A DNA stretch of 15,508 bases from Bifidobacteriaceae bacterium (lineage in GTDB: Bacteria > Actinomycetota > Actinomycetes > Actinomycetales > WQXJ01), in contig JAIRTF010000193.1 in assembly GCA_031255075.1 (NCBI GenBank), forward strand, positions 1 to 15,508, read 5' to 3'. Both the position numbers and the translations under genes were made by a program. Positions 1-7,510 of this stretch are shown here, piece by piece (position 1 is the stretch's first letter; each line of letters starts with the position of its first letter). The notes under the pieces were generated by a model. That model searched no databases. It was not told the DNA's origin and was given only the letters and a program-made list of their open reading frames with translations.

Positions 1-1020
1 GGCCGGCGAATCCCGGTGCTGGTCGGGTTGGTGCTGCACGTCGCGGCATCGGTGGCGATCATCTTCACCCCCTCGGTCGGAGTGTTGATCGGTCTGCGGT
101 TTGTCCAAGGCATCGGCAACGCCTCGGCGGCGGTGGTGGCCATGGCCATGATCAGGGACCTGCACACCGGCCACCGGGCCGCCAAGCTGCTGTCGCACAT
201 TGTCTTGGTGATAGGGGTGGCGCCGCTGCTGGCGCCAACTTTGGGCCGCGCCCTGGCCAGTCTGGGCACCTGGCGGTACACCTTTGTGTTCCTGGCGGTG
301 GTCGGAGTGGGACTGGGGCTATTTGTCTACTGGCGGGTGCCGGACACCCGCTCCGAAGCGGTCAAACAGGCGGCCAGCGGCCTCGGCGCGGCCTTCCGCG
401 CCTATTGGGTGCTGCTCCGCGACTACCGGTTCATGGGCTGGGCCATGATCCCAGCGCTGGTCCAATCAGCGTTGATGGCCTGGGTGATTTCCTCGCCGTT
501 CCTGATCCAGGAGTACTACGGCCAAGGCCACATGGTGTTCTCATTGCTGTTCGCCTTGTGCGGACTGTTCCTGGTGGCCGGCGCTCAAGCCAACGCCGCG
601 GTGGTGCACCGGTTCCACCCGCGCAAGCTGCTGGTCACCTTGCTGCCGGCCGAATTGGCGGTGGCGGCGGCCGGATTTGTCTGCTCGCTGCTTGGTTGGG
701 GTGGGCTGCTTGGCTTGGTGTCCGGCGTTGCGCTGATGCTGTTCTTGAACGGGTTTGTGCCGGGCAACGCCTCGGCTTTGGCGTTGACCCGTCACGGTGA
801 AGCCGCCGGCGCGGCATCGGCCCTGATCGGAGCGTTGCAAGCGGGGTTCGTGGCGTGCGTTATGGCGTTGCTGTCTGCCATCGGTGACAGCCAGGTTGAC
901 ATGACAGGCGTCCAAACTGTGGGCTTGGCTCTGGCTTGGCTGATCGTGTTGATCGGCTCGCGCGGCCTGCGCCGGGCCGGACGTCAAACCGGCCGCCGGG
1001 TGGCTGGTCAAAGCGCCTAG
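1..1020 (+). CDS. MFS drug-resistance exporter, Bcr/CflA type (5' truncated)
   Basis: This is the C-terminal part of a major facilitator superfamily permease. The frame is open from base 1 and begins G-R-R-I-P, which fits the end of MFS motif A in the loop between helices 2 and 3, so roughly the first two helices lie outside the window. About ten hydrophobic helices are visible in the remaining 339 residues. The stretch with RFVQGIGNASAAVV, then MIRDL, then VAPLLAPTLG and WRYTFVFLAVVG follows the pattern of Bcr/CflA proton-coupled drug exporters (bicyclomycin/chloramphenicol-type). That is family knowledge, and the substrate cannot be read from the sequence. The protein ends in a short Arg-rich cytoplasmic tail. 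It is followed by a hairpin and is probably transcribed separately from the SUF operon. The GTG at 16 is internal and not the real start. Confidence 0.85.
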   Translation, partial: GRRIPVLVGLVLHVAASVAIIFTPSVGVLIGLRFVQGIGNASAAVVAMAMIRDLHTGHRAAKLLSHIVLVIGVAPLLAPTLGRALASLGTWRYTFVFLAVVGVGLGLFVYWRVPDTRSEAVKQAASGLGAAFRAYWVLLRDYRFMGWAMIPALVQSALMAWVISSPFLIQEYYGQGHMVFSLLFALCGLFLVAGAQANAAVVHRFHPRKLLVTLLPAELAVAAAGFVCSLLGWGGLLGLVSGVALMLFLNGFVPGNASALALTRHGEAAGAASALIGALQAGFVACVMALLSAIGDSQVDMTGVQTVGLALAWLIVLIGSRGLRRAGRQTGRRVAGQSA

Positions 1021-1038
1021 CCGCGTCCCTGATTCCTA

Positions 1039-1062
1039 GGCCGCCGGCAGTGGTTGGCGGCC
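1039..1062 (+). terminator. Terminator-like hairpin after the MFS gene
   Basis: GGCCGCC (1039-1045) and GGCGGCC (1056-1062) form a perfect 7-bp stem around a 10-base loop, 18 bases after the MFS stop codon. There is no downstream T-tract, as is common for terminators in high-GC actinobacteria. Function is inferred from its position between the exporter and the SUF operon. Confidence 0.5.
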
Positions 1063-1109
1063 CGGCAGCGGTCCCGAATTGCGGCGGAGCGGGTGGCCAG
1101 GGCGCCAAA

Positions 1110-1140
1110 TTGGAGCTACGATGGAGCACGATTTTAGATA
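1110..1140 (+). promoter_or_regulatory. Possible suf operon promoter region
   Basis: The short AT-richer stretch upstream of sufR offers two weak -10 candidates: TACGAT at 1117-1122, which fits the actinobacterial TANNNT pattern, and TTAGAT at 1134-1139, which sits 18 bases after TTGGAG (1110-1115). No convincing SufR-type inverted repeat was found by eye. The rest of the 1021-1172 gap contains only the hairpin at 1039-1062. Confidence 0.3.
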
Positions 1141-1161
1141 CAGAAGTGTTGCGGATTAGCT

Positions 1162-1168
1162 GGGAGGG
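1162..1168 (+). promoter_or_regulatory. Ribosome binding site deciding the sufR start
   Basis: GGGAGGG lies four bases before GTG at 1173. It favours that start over the in-frame GTG at 1146 and over the longer upstream reading, which would overlap the MFS gene. Confidence 0.55.
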
Positions 1169-1172
1169 CCAG

Positions 1173-1901
1173 GTGGCTAACAGTGGGGCGGCCTCGGCCG
1201 CAGACCGGGCGACTCGGGAACGCATCTTGCGTCTGGTCGTAACCGATGGCCCAATCTCCGCGGCGCAGATAGCCGATACTTTGTCGCTGGCAGCGGCCGG
1301 AATCAGGCGCCACATGGGCGAACTAGAAGCCGAAGGCCTAGTCACCGAAAGGCCCGAACCAGGACACAAACCACGCGGCCGCGGACGCCCATCAAGATAC
1401 TTCGTGGCCACCACCAGAGCCCACTCCGCCCTAGAGACTGATTCCAACACCCTGGCCGTCGAGGCCATCGAATTTCTGGCCACCACCGCCGGCCGCGAAG
1501 CCATTGGCGGTTTTGCCGGTCAACGCGCCCAACGCCTCGAAGACCGCTACGCGGCCGTGGTCACCGCCGCTGGTGAAGACCTGGGGGAGCGGACCAAGGC
1601 TTTGGCCCAGGCCATGAACGCAGATGGGTTCGCGGCATCGGTCCGTCCCGGGCCAACTGGGTTAACATTGCAGCTCTGCCAAGGTCACTGCCCGGTCCAC
1701 CAAGTGGCGCGGGCCTTCCCCGAGTTCTGCGAAGCAGAGACCAAGGCGATTGCCTCTCTACTGGGCGTTCACGTCCAGCGATTGGCCACGCTGGCCGGTG
1801 GTGAGCATGTCTGCACCACCTGCGTGCCAGTGGCACTGAGTTTGACAGACGGTTTGAACCAGGAGCGGCCCCAACCGGCCGGCTCCGAAGGAGGGAAATG
1901 A
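1173..1901 (+). CDS. sufR: SufR, Fe-S-sensing repressor of the suf operon
   Basis: This is a predicted cytoplasmic DNA-binding regulator of 242 residues from GTG 1173. Residues about 15-60 form a winged helix-turn-helix (ISAAQIADTLSLAAAGIRRH, then GELEAEGLV), followed by the basic wing motif RGRGRPSRYF. The C-terminal part has cysteines at 169, 173, 186, 214 and 217 within LCQGHCPVHQVARAFPEFCE and HVCTTC. SufR proteins bind a [4Fe-4S] cluster through conserved C-terminal cysteines and repress suf genes when the cluster is present (family knowledge). Being first in the operon, it would also repress itself. It overlaps sufB by four bases (ATGA). The alternative GTG at 1146 would add nine residues and could be read from a leaderless transcript if the -10 at 1134 is used. 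Confidence 0.9.
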   Translation: MANSGAASAADRATRERILRLVVTDGPISAAQIADTLSLAAAGIRRHMGELEAEGLVTERPEPGHKPRGRGRPSRYFVATTRAHSALETDSNTLAVEAIEFLATTAGREAIGGFAGQRAQRLEDRYAAVVTAAGEDLGERTKALAQAMNADGFAASVRPGPTGLTLQLCQGHCPVHQVARAFPEFCEAETKAIASLLGVHVQRLATLAGGEHVCTTCVPVALSLTDGLNQERPQPAGSEGGK

Positions 1902-3328
1902 CGCAGGTAGGCGCAGAGCAGATGGATCAAGCCGCCACCATCGCCTCGATCGGCAACTATCAGTACGGCTGGCATGATTCGGACGCCGCCGGCGAATCCG
2001 CCCAACGGGGGCTGACCGCCCAAGTGGTGGAATCCATTTCGCGCGCCAAGGACGAACCAGCCTGGATGGCCGCCAAGCGGCTGAAAGCGTTGGAGGTGTT
2101 CCGCCGCAAGCCGCTGCCCAACTGGGGAGCCGAACTAGGTGATATCGACTTCGACACCATCAAGTACTACGTCCGGCCAGTGGACCGCCCAGCCACCAGC
2201 TGGGACGCCCTCCCCGAAGACATCAAACGAACCTATGACCGGCTGGGCATCCCCGAAGCCGAAAAGCAACGCCTGGTGGCGGGCGTAGCCGCCCAATACG
2301 AATCAGAGGTGGTGTACCACCAGATCCGGGAAGACCTTGAAGCCCAAGGCGTGATCTTCCTGGACCCGGACACTGCCCTGAAGGAACCCGAAGAGCTGTT
2401 CAAACGCTACTTCGGCACCATCATCCCGCCCAGTGACAACAAGTTCGCCGCCCTCAACACGGCCGTTTGGTCTGGTGGTTCGTTCATCTACGTGCCGCCC
2501 GGCGTGCGGGTAGAGATCCCACTCCAGGCCTACTTCCGGATCAACACCGAACACATGGGCCAGTTTGAGCGGACGCTGATCATTGCCGATGAAGGCTCCT
2601 ACGTCCACTACGTGGAAGGCTGCACTGCGCCGATCTACAAGACTGATTCGCTCCACGCCGCCGTGGTGGAGATCCTGGTCTGCAAGGGCGCCCGGGTCCG
2701 ATACACCACCATCCAGAACTGGTCCACCAACGTCTACAACCTGGTCACCAAGCGCACCAGAGTTGAAGAGGACGGCGTCATGGAATGGGTGGACGGCAAC
2801 ATTGGCTCCAAAGTGTCAATGAAGTACCCAGCCTGCGTGCTGGCCGGCCGCGGCGCCCGCGGCGAAACGCTGTCAATTGCCTTTGCCGGCCAAGGTCAGC
2901 ACCAAGACACCGGCGCCAAGATGATCCACGCCGCCCCGGACACGTCCTCTTCGATCGTGTCCAAGTCCATCTCACGGGGTGGCGGCCGCACCTCCTACCG
3001 CGGCCTGGTCCAGATCCTGCCCGGCGCCGAACGCGCCAAATCCAACGTCATTTGTGACGCCCTGCTGGTGGATGAGGTCTCCCGGACCGACACCTACCCG
3101 TATGTCGATGTCCGCGAAGACGATGTCACCATGGGCCATGAGGCCACTGTCTCCAAAGTCTCCGAAGACCAACTGTTCTACCTGATGTCCCGGGGCATGG
3201 CGGAAGCCGAAGCTATGGCCATGATTGTGCGCGGGTTTGTGGAACCGATCGCCCGCGAACTGCCCATGGAGTACGCCCTGGAACTGAACCGGCTGATCGA
3301 ACTCCAAATGGAAGGCTCGGTGGGCTGA
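1898..3328 (+). CDS. sufB: SufB, Fe-S cluster scaffold subunit
   Basis: This is the 476-residue core subunit of the SufBC2D complex, which builds Fe-S clusters in the cytoplasm. It is full length and contains no intein, unlike the mycobacterial homologue. Recognisable blocks are VYHQIREDLEAQGVIF, WSGGSFIYVPPGVRVEIPLQ, YVEGCTAP (Cys242) and the C-terminal core NVICDALL (Cys386) followed by MGHEAT (His414, Glu415). By alignment from memory, Cys386 and Glu415 match E. coli Cys405 and Glu434, implicated in sulfur transfer and cluster assembly. The start ATG overlaps the sufR stop and follows AAGGAGGG (1888-1895) at rather short spacing. The next gene, sufD, starts on the base after the stop codon, which suggests translational coupling. 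Confidence 0.97.
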   Translation: MTQVGAEQMDQAATIASIGNYQYGWHDSDAAGESAQRGLTAQVVESISRAKDEPAWMAAKRLKALEVFRRKPLPNWGAELGDIDFDTIKYYVRPVDRPATSWDALPEDIKRTYDRLGIPEAEKQRLVAGVAAQYESEVVYHQIREDLEAQGVIFLDPDTALKEPEELFKRYFGTIIPPSDNKFAALNTAVWSGGSFIYVPPGVRVEIPLQAYFRINTEHMGQFERTLIIADEGSYVHYVEGCTAPIYKTDSLHAAVVEILVCKGARVRYTTIQNWSTNVYNLVTKRTRVEEDGVMEWVDGNIGSKVSMKYPACVLAGRGARGETLSIAFAGQGQHQDTGAKMIHAAPDTSSSIVSKSISRGGGRTSYRGLVQILPGAERAKSNVICDALLVDEVSRTDTYPYVDVREDDVTMGHEATVSKVSEDQLFYLMSRGMAEAEAMAMIVRGFVEPIARELPMEYALELNRLIELQMEGSVG

Positions 3329-4468
3329 ATGGGCATCTCACAACAATCCCGCGGCACCCGCCTGGCTTCTTTCGAACTGACCGACTTCCCGCAGCCAAAC
3401 GGCCGGGAAGAAGAGTGGCGTTTCACACCCATCGCTGACCTGGCGGATCTGTTCGCCGGGGACCTGAAGGCAGAGGTGGTCACCCAGGTCCAGGGCCCAA
3501 CCGGTGTTGGCGTCAGTGTTGAAACGGTTGGTCTGGATCATCCGCGCATCGGCGCGGTGCCGGCCCCAACAGACCGGTTGGCGGCGGCCGCCTGGGCGGC
3601 CAGCGAATCGGCCACCCTGGTGACCATTGGCGGCACGGACACCACACAGCCCACGGTGGTGCGCGTCATCGGCAGCCAAAGCGAGCGGCCAACACCCAGC
3701 GCCGCCCAGTTGACGATTGACGCCAAACCCAATTCCAGGGGCCTGGTGCTGCTGGAACACACCGGCCTGGCGCGGCTCAACCAAAGCGTTGAGATCAACC
3801 TTGGTGATGGGGCCGATCTGACCGTTGTCACCGTCTGCGATTGGACCACCGGTTCCGTCCACGCCGCCAGCCACCGGGTCCGCCTGAACAAGGACGCCCA
3901 CCTACGTCACGTGGTGGTGATGATGGGCGGGTCGCTGGTGCGAATCACCCCGCATATCGAACTGGCCGGTGAGGGCGCCAGCCTGGACGCCTTGGGCATC
4001 AACGTGACCGATTCGGGTCAACACCACGAAGCCCAACTGTTTGTTGACCACGCCGCCCGTAACTGCCGTTCCCGCGCGACCTACAAGGGCGCTCTGCTGG
4101 CCGCCGGAGCCCATTCGGTGTGGATTGGCGACGTGCTGATCCGGGCCGCCGCTGAAGGCACGGATACCTATGAGGAGAACCGCAACCTGGTTCTGGCCAA
4201 AGGCGCTCACGCTGATTCGGTGCCCAACCTGGAGATCGAAACCGGGCAGATTGAGGGCGCCGGCCACGCCAGCGCCACCGGCCGGTTCGATGAAGAGCAG
4301 CTGTTCTATCTTGAGTCCCGGGGCATCCCCAAAGAGCTGGCCCGGTCCATGGTGGTGCACGCCTTCTTTGCCGAACTGATTGCCCGGATTGGGCAGGCGG
4401 ACATCGCCGCCGCCTTGACCGCCGCAGTTGACGCCAAGCTTGACCAGGGGAGGGCAGAGCCGGCATGA
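3329..4468 (+). CDS. sufD: SufD, Fe-S assembly scaffold partner
   Basis: This is the 379-residue partner of SufB in the SufBC2D scaffold. The N-terminal block GREEEWRFTPIADL is typical of SufD. The middle is the beta-helix region (about 135-310). The C-terminal block is VPNLEIETGQIEGAGHASAT, then FDEEQLFYLESRGIPKELAR. His313 in GHASAT corresponds to the conserved SufD histidine (E. coli His360) that pairs with SufB at the assembly interface; this mapping is from memory of the family. The equivalent position in SufB reads GHEAT, which shows the paralogy of the two proteins. The ATG directly abuts the sufB stop, and the stop overlaps the Rieske start by four bases (ATGA). Confidence 0.96.
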   Translation: MGISQQSRGTRLASFELTDFPQPNGREEEWRFTPIADLADLFAGDLKAEVVTQVQGPTGVGVSVETVGLDHPRIGAVPAPTDRLAAAAWAASESATLVTIGGTDTTQPTVVRVIGSQSERPTPSAAQLTIDAKPNSRGLVLLEHTGLARLNQSVEINLGDGADLTVVTVCDWTTGSVHAASHRVRLNKDAHLRHVVVMMGGSLVRITPHIELAGEGASLDALGINVTDSGQHHEAQLFVDHAARNCRSRATYKGALLAAGAHSVWIGDVLIRAAAEGTDTYEENRNLVLAKGAHADSVPNLEIETGQIEGAGHASATGRFDEEQLFYLESRGIPKELARSMVVHAFFAELIARIGQADIAAALTAAVDAKLDQGRAEPA

Positions 4469-4980
4469 CATCTCTGCCTATTGCGCCGGCCGAACAGATC
4501 GCCCCAGGTGCGGTCAAAGCCGTTCAGGTACGGCTGGGGCCACTACCGGCCGTCATTGGCCCGGCCCAGGAAATGGGTCCGGCCGGCACCACGGCCATCG
4601 TGGTGGCCCACACCGCAGACGACCAGTGGTACGCCATCGGCGATGTCTGTTCGCACGGCCCGGTGCTGCTGTCCGAAGGTGAATTCGAAGGCTGCACCTT
4701 GGAGTGCTGGGGCCACGGTTCGCGCTTCGACCTGTCCACCGGCCTGCCCCAGAACCTACCCGCCAACCAGGGCGTACCGACCTACCCGGTGTCGGTTGAG
4801 AACGGCCAGGTGGTCATAGACCTGCCGGCCGTGGACCCGCCAGACACCCCGGATGCCACGAAGGCCGGGGACGCCCCAGAGACTTTCAGCAATATGGACG
4901 ATGCCGCGCCGCACCCCGACCAGGGCGGTGCCACTCCCAGCCCCAGCGGCGGGGACAAACAACAGGAGGAACCGGTTTGA
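4465..4980 (+). CDS. Rieske [2Fe-2S] ferredoxin-like protein within the suf operon
   Basis: This is a small soluble protein of 171 residues. It carries the Rieske ligand pattern Cys62-x-His64 (DVCSHG) and Cys81-x2-His84 (CWGHGSRFD), separated by 16 residues, as in dioxygenase-type ferredoxins. The fold ends at about residue 121 (GQVVIDLPAVD). A tail of about 50 residues rich in Pro, Asp, Gly and Ala follows and looks disordered. No membrane anchor or signal peptide is seen. Rieske proteins at this position are known in many, but not all, actinobacterial suf operons. An electron-donor role in cluster assembly is inference. The start is the ATG overlapping the sufD stop, with GGGGAGG at 4447-4453 upstream. 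The stop overlaps the TTG start of sufC. Confidence 0.92.
   Translation: MTSLPIAPAEQIAPGAVKAVQVRLGPLPAVIGPAQEMGPAGTTAIVVAHTADDQWYAIGDVCSHGPVLLSEGEFEGCTLECWGHGSRFDLSTGLPQNLPANQGVPTYPVSVENGQVVIDLPAVDPPDTPDATKAGDAPETFSNMDDAAPHPDQGGATPSPSGGDKQQEEPV
4964..4969 (+). promoter_or_regulatory. Strong ribosome binding site for the sufC TTG start
   Basis: AGGAGG lies seven bases before TTG at 4977. It supports the rare TTG start codon, which overlaps the preceding stop in TTGA. Confidence 0.75.
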
Positions 4981-5726
4981 CCACCTTGGAAATCAAAGAC
5001 CTGCACGTCAGCGTGGATACCCCTGAGGGCGTGAAACCAATCCTGCGGGGCGTCAGCCTGGCGGTTGAGTCCGGTCAAACCCACGCCATCATGGGCCCCA
5101 ACGGCTCCGGTAAATCAACTCTGGCCTATTCACTGGCCGGGCACCCCAAGTACACGGTGACCGGCGGCAGCGTGCTGCTGGACGGCCAAGACGTGCTGGC
5201 CATGACCGTGGATGAACGGGCCCGAGCCGGGTTGTTCTTGGCCATGCAGTATCCGGTGGAGGTGCCGGGTGTGTCGGTGGCGAACTTCTTGCGGACTGCC
5301 AAGACCGCTACCTCCGGCCATGCGCCGCCGCTGCGGACTTGGGTCAAGGAAGTTGGCTCCGCCATGGACCAGCTGCGGTTTGACCGCGAATTCTTGGAAC
5401 GGTCCGTCAATGAGGGCTTTTCCGGCGGCGAAAAGAAGCGCCATGAGATTTTGCAGATGGAGCTGTTGGAACCGAAGATCGCCATCCTTGATGAGACGGA
5501 CTCCGGGCTGGACGTGGACGCTCTGCGGGTCGTCTCTGAAGGCGTCAACCGGGCCAAGGCCAACACCGGCGTGGGGGTAATGCTGATCACCCACTACACC
5601 CGCATTCTGGAGTATGTCAAACCAGATTTTGTGCACGTCTTTGTTGACGGCCGGGTAGTTGAACAGGGCGGTCCGGCGTTGGCTGACCGGCTGGAGGCTG
5701 AGGGCTATGACCGCTTCCTCCGGTGA
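4977..5726 (+). CDS. sufC: SufC, ABC-type ATPase of the SUF scaffold
   Basis: This is a cytoplasmic ATPase of 249 residues that drives conformational change of SufB/SufD; it is not a transporter. All ABC motifs are present: Walker A GPNGSGKST (40-48), Q-loop AMQYPVEVPG (Gln91), signature FSGGEKKRHEI (148-158), Walker B IAILDETDSGLD (168-179) and H-loop His206 in ITHYTRIL. The MQYPVEVPGVS and FSGGEKKR wording is specific to SufC within the ABC superfamily. The TTG start is chosen because AGGAGG precedes it at ideal spacing and the reading begins TLEIKDLHVSV, the usual SufC N-terminus. The gene overlaps the Rieske stop by three bases, and the sufS start by 20 bases at its own 3' end. Confidence 0.97.
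   Translation: MTTLEIKDLHVSVDTPEGVKPILRGVSLAVESGQTHAIMGPNGSGKSTLAYSLAGHPKYTVTGGSVLLDGQDVLAMTVDERARAGLFLAMQYPVEVPGVSVANFLRTAKTATSGHAPPLRTWVKEVGSAMDQLRFDREFLERSVNEGFSGGEKKRHEILQMELLEPKIAILDETDSGLDVDALRVVSEGVNRAKANTGVGVMLITHYTRILEYVKPDFVHVFVDGRVVEQGGPALADRLEAEGYDRFLR
5693..5697 (+). promoter_or_regulatory. Ribosome binding site deciding the sufS start
   Basis: GGAGG, inside the end of sufC, lies nine bases before ATG at 5707. It supports that start over the longer in-frame reading from 5659. Confidence 0.55.
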
Positions 5727-7020
5727 GGTCTTGACGGCCGCGCCGCTGACAGATTCGGAACTGGTGGCCATCCGGTCAGACTTTCCGCTGCTGTCCCGCC
5801 GGGCCTTGACTGGCCAACCGCTGGTCTACCTGGATTCCGCTGCCACCTCCCAACGACCGCGGATCGTCCAAGACGCCATGCGGGATTTCACCGACAACCA
5901 CAATGGCGCTGTTCACCGCGGTGCCCACGCCTTGGCGGAAGAGGCAACGGACGCCTTTGAACAGGCTCGCGCGGCGGTGGCCCAGTTTGTTGGAGCGGGT
6001 GCTGGGGAGATGGTCTTCACCTCTGGCACCACCGCCGGCATCAACTTGCTGACCACCAGTTGGGCGGCGGCTTCGCGGGGTGCCGGTTCGGGCGCGGCCC
6101 GGCGGTTCGCGGTGCTGCCGGGGGACCGGATTGTGGTGACCCAAGCTGAACACCATGCCAACCTGGTGCCGTGGCAGCAGTTGGCCGCCGCCACTGGTGC
6201 CGAACTGGCCTGGGTCCGGGTGGATCGCGAAGGCCGCCTGCGTTTGGAAGACCTGGAAGACGTGGTCACCGCCCGCACCAGGGTGGTGGCCTTCACCCAC
6301 GCTTCGAACGTATCCGGGGCTGTGACCGATGTTGCCGCCATGGTTGCTGCCGCCAAGGAAGCCGGCGCTTTGACGGTGCTCGATGCCGCTCAGACAGCCC
6401 CGCACCGGGCTTTGGACTTGGCCGCGTTGGACGTTGATTTTGCTGTCTTCTCTGCCCACAAGATGCTTGGCCCGACCGGCATTGGTGCCCTCTATGGACG
6501 GGCCGACCTGTTGGAAGCCATGCCACCGGGCCCGACGGGCGGTTCCATGGTGGAGATCGTGACCATGTCAGAGGCGACCTTCCAGCCACCACCCAGCCGG
6601 TTCGAAGCCGGCACCCAAGCCGTTACCCAAACCGTTGGCTGGGCAGCGGCCATTGACTACCTAACCCATCTGGGTATGGACCGGCTGGCCGCCCACGAAG
6701 CAGCCTTGACCGCGCGGTTGTTGGACAACGTTGGTGAGATCAGCGGCGTGCGGATCCTCGGGCCGGCCCATCCCTCCAACCGTCTGGGGGCGGTAGCTGT
6801 TGAGGTGGACGGTGTTCACCCGCATGATGTGGGCCAATTCTTGGACGCCCAAGGCATAGCGGTCCGGGTTGGCCATCACTGCGCCCAGCCCATCCACCGG
6901 GCTTTGGGAGTCAACGCCTCAACCCGGGCTTCGGTCGCGGTCTACAACACCACCGCTGAGGTGGACCGCTTCGCCGAGGCGTTGGATCAGGTCCGCGCCT
7001 ACTTCGGGGCCGCCCTATGA
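5707..7020 (+). CDS. sufS: SufS, PLP-dependent cysteine desulfurase (group II)
   Basis: This enzyme removes sulfur from L-cysteine as a persulfide and passes it to SufU. It has 437 residues from ATG 5707. Visible hallmarks are VYLDSAATSQRP near the N-terminus, NGAVHRGAHALAEEAT, FTSGTTAGIN, AEHHANLVPWQ (the PLP-stacking His region), the PLP lysine Lys252 in FSAHKMLGPTGIGALYG, and the catalytic Cys392 in RVGHHCAQP. RxGHHCA is the group II (SufS/CsdA) signature and separates it from NifS/IscS. The loop after LLTTSW carries a short Ala/Gly/Arg-rich stretch (AAASRGAGSGAARRFAV) that appears to be a small insertion relative to the E. coli enzyme. The gene overlaps sufC by 20 bases and sufU by four bases (ATGA). 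Confidence 0.97.
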   Translation: MTASSGEVLTAAPLTDSELVAIRSDFPLLSRRALTGQPLVYLDSAATSQRPRIVQDAMRDFTDNHNGAVHRGAHALAEEATDAFEQARAAVAQFVGAGAGEMVFTSGTTAGINLLTTSWAAASRGAGSGAARRFAVLPGDRIVVTQAEHHANLVPWQQLAAATGAELAWVRVDREGRLRLEDLEDVVTARTRVVAFTHASNVSGAVTDVAAMVAAAKEAGALTVLDAAQTAPHRALDLAALDVDFAVFSAHKMLGPTGIGALYGRADLLEAMPPGPTGGSMVEIVTMSEATFQPPPSRFEAGTQAVTQTVGWAAAIDYLTHLGMDRLAAHEAALTARLLDNVGEISGVRILGPAHPSNRLGAVAVEVDGVHPHDVGQFLDAQGIAVRVGHHCAQPIHRALGVNASTRASVAVYNTTAEVDRFAEALDQVRAYFGAAL

Positions 7021-7508
7021 ATCCGCTTGATTCGCTGTACCGGGATCTGATCATGGATCACGCCCGCCACCCCCAAGGCAAAGGCTTGCAGGATCCGTTC
7101 GACGGTGAATCTTTCCAAGTCAACCCGACCTGTGGAGACCAAGTCCGGCTACGGGTTGACCTGGACAACACCGGCGAACAGCCCAAGTTGGCTCAGGTCA
7201 GTTGGGATGGACAGGGTTGTTCAATTTCTCAGGCCTCAGTCTCAATGATGAAAGACCTGGTAGAAGGCGAAGATCTGGACCAGGTGGCGCACCTGGAAGA
7301 GATCTTCGGCCGGTTGATGCACTCACGCGGTCAAGGCATTGACCCTGACGAAGCCGCCCTGCTCGGTGACGCAGAAGCCTTGGAAGGTACCTCGCGCTAC
7401 CCGATGCGCGTCAAATGTGCTCTGCTCGGATGGATGGCGTTGAAAGACGCCGTGGCCAAGGCGCAAGCTGGGGACAACTCCCCAGCTGGTGCGCCGGAAG
7501 GGATCTAG
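7017..7508 (+). CDS. sufU: SufU, zinc-containing sulfur acceptor / scaffold-like protein
   Basis: This 163-residue NifU/IscU-fold protein partners with SufS in Gram-positive SUF systems, where it accepts persulfide sulfur. The three conserved cysteines are Cys39 (NPTCGDQVRL), Cys68 (GQGCSISQASVS) and Cys134 (MRVKCALLGW), with Asp41 as the fourth zinc-ligand candidate. The insert between the second and third cysteines distinguishes SufU from IscU (family knowledge). The last 15 or so residues (AQAGDNSPAGAPEGI) form a short low-complexity tail. The ATG overlaps the sufS stop. The next gene follows after two bases, so the operon stays tightly coupled. Confidence 0.95.
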   Translation: MNPLDSLYRDLIMDHARHPQGKGLQDPFDGESFQVNPTCGDQVRLRVDLDNTGEQPKLAQVSWDGQGCSISQASVSMMKDLVEGEDLDQVAHLEEIFGRLMHSRGQGIDPDEAALLGDAEALEGTSRYPMRVKCALLGWMALKDAVAKAQAGDNSPAGAPEGI

Positions 7509-7510
7509 CC

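Noticed and set aside
936..1172. Upstream extension of sufR into the MFS gene
   Set aside because: The frame is open by chance. The GGGAGGG and the winged-helix start support GTG 1173, or at most GTG 1146.
860..1504. 214-codon open frame on the minus strand across the MFS/sufR junction
   Set aside because: It overlaps sufR and the end of the MFS gene, has Ser/Arg/Pro-rich composition and shows no recognisable domain.
1898..3328. Intein in sufB
   Set aside because: SufB is a site of intein insertion in mycobacteria, but here the protein is continuous at normal length.
5659..5706. Longer sufS start
   Set aside because: It would overlap sufC by 68 bases and add an Arg/Trp-rich segment absent from SufS proteins. 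ATG 5707 has a GGAGG upstream.
5130..5771. 213-codon open frame on the minus strand
   Set aside because: It is antisense to sufC and the sufS start, which carry every expected motif.
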